Positions 14,968 through 16,350 of a stretch of 16,350 bases of DNA are shown piece by piece (positions within the stretch are counted from its first letter, which is position 1; each line of letters begins with the position of its first letter). The stretch is from Bifidobacterium breve (GTDB lineage Bacteria > Actinomycetota > Actinomycetes > Nanopelagicales > Nanopelagicaceae), in the NCBI GenBank assembly GCA_945866155.1, contig CAMBGL010000013.1:1-16350 (forward strand). Reading direction: 5' to 3'. The notes under the pieces are model-generated. The model was not told where the DNA came from. It ran no database searches and worked only from the letters and a program-made list of their open reading frames with translations. Both the position numbers and the translations under genes were made by a program.

Positions 14968-16308
14968 TTACCCCAGTTCGCCTTTGACTACATCTGCAAG
15001 TTGCTGCGCAATATTAGTAGCGATGTTATCACTCTGTGCTTCAACCATGACTCTAACAAGGGCTTCGGTCCCTGATGCTCGCAATAACACTCGGCCATTA
15101 CTACCTAATTCATCCTGTGCTTTCTTGACTGCTGCAGCAATAACGGCGGAGCCATCTAACTTCTCTTTTGCAACATCTTTTACATTGATGAGAACTTGAG
15201 GAAAGCGCACCATTGATGCAGCTAGCTCTGCAAGCGTTTTCCCAGTGCGAACTATTTCTTGAATCAATTGCAGGGCTGTAAGAATTCCATCACCAGTATT
15301 TGCAAAATCGCGCATAATCACATGACCAGATTGTTCTCCACCAATTGCATAATCTTTTTCAAGCATTGTCTCTAGAACGTATCGGTCGCCAACAGCAGTT
15401 GTCACAACATCGATACCAGCATCTTTCATTGAATGCATGAAGCCAAGATTGCTCATCACTGTTCCAACAACTGTATTTCCCTTGAGCATTCCTCGAGATT
15501 TGAAACTCTTTGCCAAGATACTAAGTATGTAATCGCCATCTACTTCAGCCCCCGTTGCATCAATTGCTAAACAACGATCGGCATCACCATCGTGAGCGAT
15601 TCCAAGATCAGCGCCATGTTCTAGAACGGCGCTTCTTAGATGTGAAAGATGTGTCGAGCCAACTCCATCGTTGATATTCCAACCATCTGGAGTATCTGCG
15701 ATTGCAATAACTTTGGCGCCTGCGCGGCGTAGCGCTTCAGGTGCAACAAATGAAGATGCACCATTTGCGCAATCAACAACTACGGTAATTCCAGCAAGTG
15801 GTGTTGAGACAGATGCGAGCAAGTGTTGTAAGTAGCGATCTTTAGCGCTCTCATCATTGATAACTCGGCCAACTCCGCGACCTGTAGGACGTAACCATTC
15901 TTCGCCCATACGCGCTTCAATGCGTGCCTCAATGACATCATCTAACTTTCCACCACCACGAGAGAAAAGCTTGATTCCATTATCTGGCATTGGATTATGT
16001 GAAGCGCTAATCATTACTCCAAGATCAGCTTTTGATTCCGCAACTAGAAATGCAATTGCGGGTGTAGGTAAGACCCCGACGCGATACACGTTGATTCCAG
16101 CACTTGTTAGACCAGCGACAACAGCTGCTTCTAGAAACTCTCCTGAGGCGCGTGAATCTTGACCAACAATTGCAGTTGGGCGGTGATCTTTATTAGATGA
16201 ACTTTCGACAAGTACATGGGCAGCGGCAACAGCTAAATCAAGGGCGAGTTCAACTGTTAGATCGCGATTAGCAAGACCACGGATTCCATCGGTACCAAAG
16301 AGTGCCAT
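14968..16308 (-). CDS. glmM: Phosphoglucosamine mutase
   Basis: Converts glucosamine-6-phosphate to glucosamine-1-phosphate, the step after GlmS. The protein has 446 residues, normal length. FGTDGIRG (4-11) is the N-terminal signature, SASHNP (101-106) holds the phospho-serine S103, DGDADR (240-245) holds the Mg-binding aspartates, GGEQSGH (323-329) binds the sugar, and RASGTEALVRV (410-420) binds phosphate. The ATG at 16306-16308 has AAAGGAG 5 nt upstream (16314-16320). It starts 24 nt after the rpsI stop, so it is probably co-transcribed with the ribosomal protein operon. Confidence 0.98.
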   Translation of the reverse strand: MALFGTDGIRGLANRDLTVELALDLAVAAAHVLVESSSNKDHRPTAIVGQDSRASGEFLEAAVVAGLTSAGINVYRVGVLPTPAIAFLVAESKADLGVMISASHNPMPDNGIKLFSRGGGKLDDVIEARIEARMGEEWLRPTGRGVGRVINDESAKDRYLQHLLASVSTPLAGITVVVDCANGASSFVAPEALRRAGAKVIAIADTPDGWNINDGVGSTHLSHLRSAVLEHGADLGIAHDGDADRCLAIDATGAEVDGDYILSILAKSFKSRGMLKGNTVVGTVMSNLGFMHSMKDAGIDVVTTAVGDRYVLETMLEKDYAIGGEQSGHVIMRDFANTGDGILTALQLIQEIVRTGKTLAELAASMVRFPQVLINVKDVAKEKLDGSAVIAAAVKKAQDELGSNGRVLLRASGTEALVRVMVEAQSDNIATNIAQQLADVVKGELG

Positions 16309-16313
16309 TGGAA

Positions 16314-16320
16314 CTCCTTT
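16314..16320 (-). promoter_or_regulatory. glmM ribosome binding site
   Basis: Reads AAAGGAG on the minus strand with 5-nt spacing to the glmM ATG; confirms the start in the short gap after rpsI. Confidence 0.8.
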
Positions 16321-16332
16321 ACTAAATATGGA

Positions 16333-16350
16333 TTAGCGCTTGCTGTATTG
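16333..16350 (-). CDS. rpsI: 30S ribosomal protein S9, last codons only
   Basis: The minus strand at the window edge reads CAA TAC AGC AAG CGC TAA, that is Q-Y-S-K-R-stop. This is the highly conserved C-terminal end of S9, whose terminal SKR tail reaches the ribosomal P site. In actinobacteria rplM-rpsI is commonly followed by glmM, and the stop lies 24 nt before glmM. Only five codons are visible, so the call rests on this tail plus gene order. Confidence 0.8.
   Translation of the reverse strand, partial: QYSKR

Noticed and set aside
1..16350. Mobile elements, CRISPR arrays, tRNA or rRNA genes
   Set aside because: No transposase or integrase frames, no spaced repeat arrays, no attachment-site duplications and no tRNA-like cloverleaf were seen; coding density on one strand leaves little room.

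Overview
The window is a fragment of an actinobacterial chromosome. Every recognisable gene lies on the minus strand, so transcription runs from high to low coordinates. The order rpsI-glmM-glmS-acpS-alr ... tsaE-tsaB-rimI-tsaD-groES-groEL is the conserved actinobacterial housekeeping layout. Base composition is AT-rich for that phylum (mid-40s % GC by eye). Intergenic gaps are tiny and 4-nt stop/start overlaps are frequent. This fits a streamlined low-GC actinobacterium such as the freshwater acI/Nanopelagicales group. That placement is inference from gene order and composition and was not tested by search.

Layout in transcription order. (1) 16350-11027: the last codons of rpsI, then glmM, glmS, a PAP2-type membrane phosphatase, acpS and alr. 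This is a tightly packed cell-envelope precursor block: glucosamine-6-phosphate, glucosamine-1-phosphate, lipid phosphate, acyl carrier protein activation and D-alanine. (2) 11034-7640: livG-livF-livH-livM, a complete branched-chain-amino-acid/amide-type (HAAT) ABC importer core, translationally coupled to alr. (3) 7639-7490: a 150-nt intergenic region with a tandem 11-bp direct repeat that resembles actinobacterial PhoP/GlnR operators, a possible promoter, and a leader with two hairpins, one of which has two alternative 3' partners. (4) 7489-4529: a LivK-like binding protein with a twin-arginine-like signal and no lipobox, then a secreted alpha/beta-hydrolase-like protein, ended by a strong intrinsic terminator. 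(5) 4455-1987: tsaE-tsaB-rimI-tsaD, joined by 4-nt overlaps, for tRNA t6A synthesis plus N-terminal acetylation; tsaE may be leaderless. (6) 1986-1: groES-groEL behind a CIRCE operator; groEL runs off the window.

The housekeeping genes are ordinary. The accessory part is the liv transporter plus secreted hydrolase placed between alr and tsaE. The binding protein and hydrolase look separately controllable through the 7490-7639 region. A plausible reading is that the hydrolase releases a nitrogenous substrate outside the membrane, which the binding protein and LivFGHM then import, under nutrient-limitation control. No RNA genes, CRISPR arrays, insertion sequences or phage genes were seen, and no clearly new defence or mobile system is present. 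The best candidate for something undescribed is this hydrolase-transporter module and its regulatory region.
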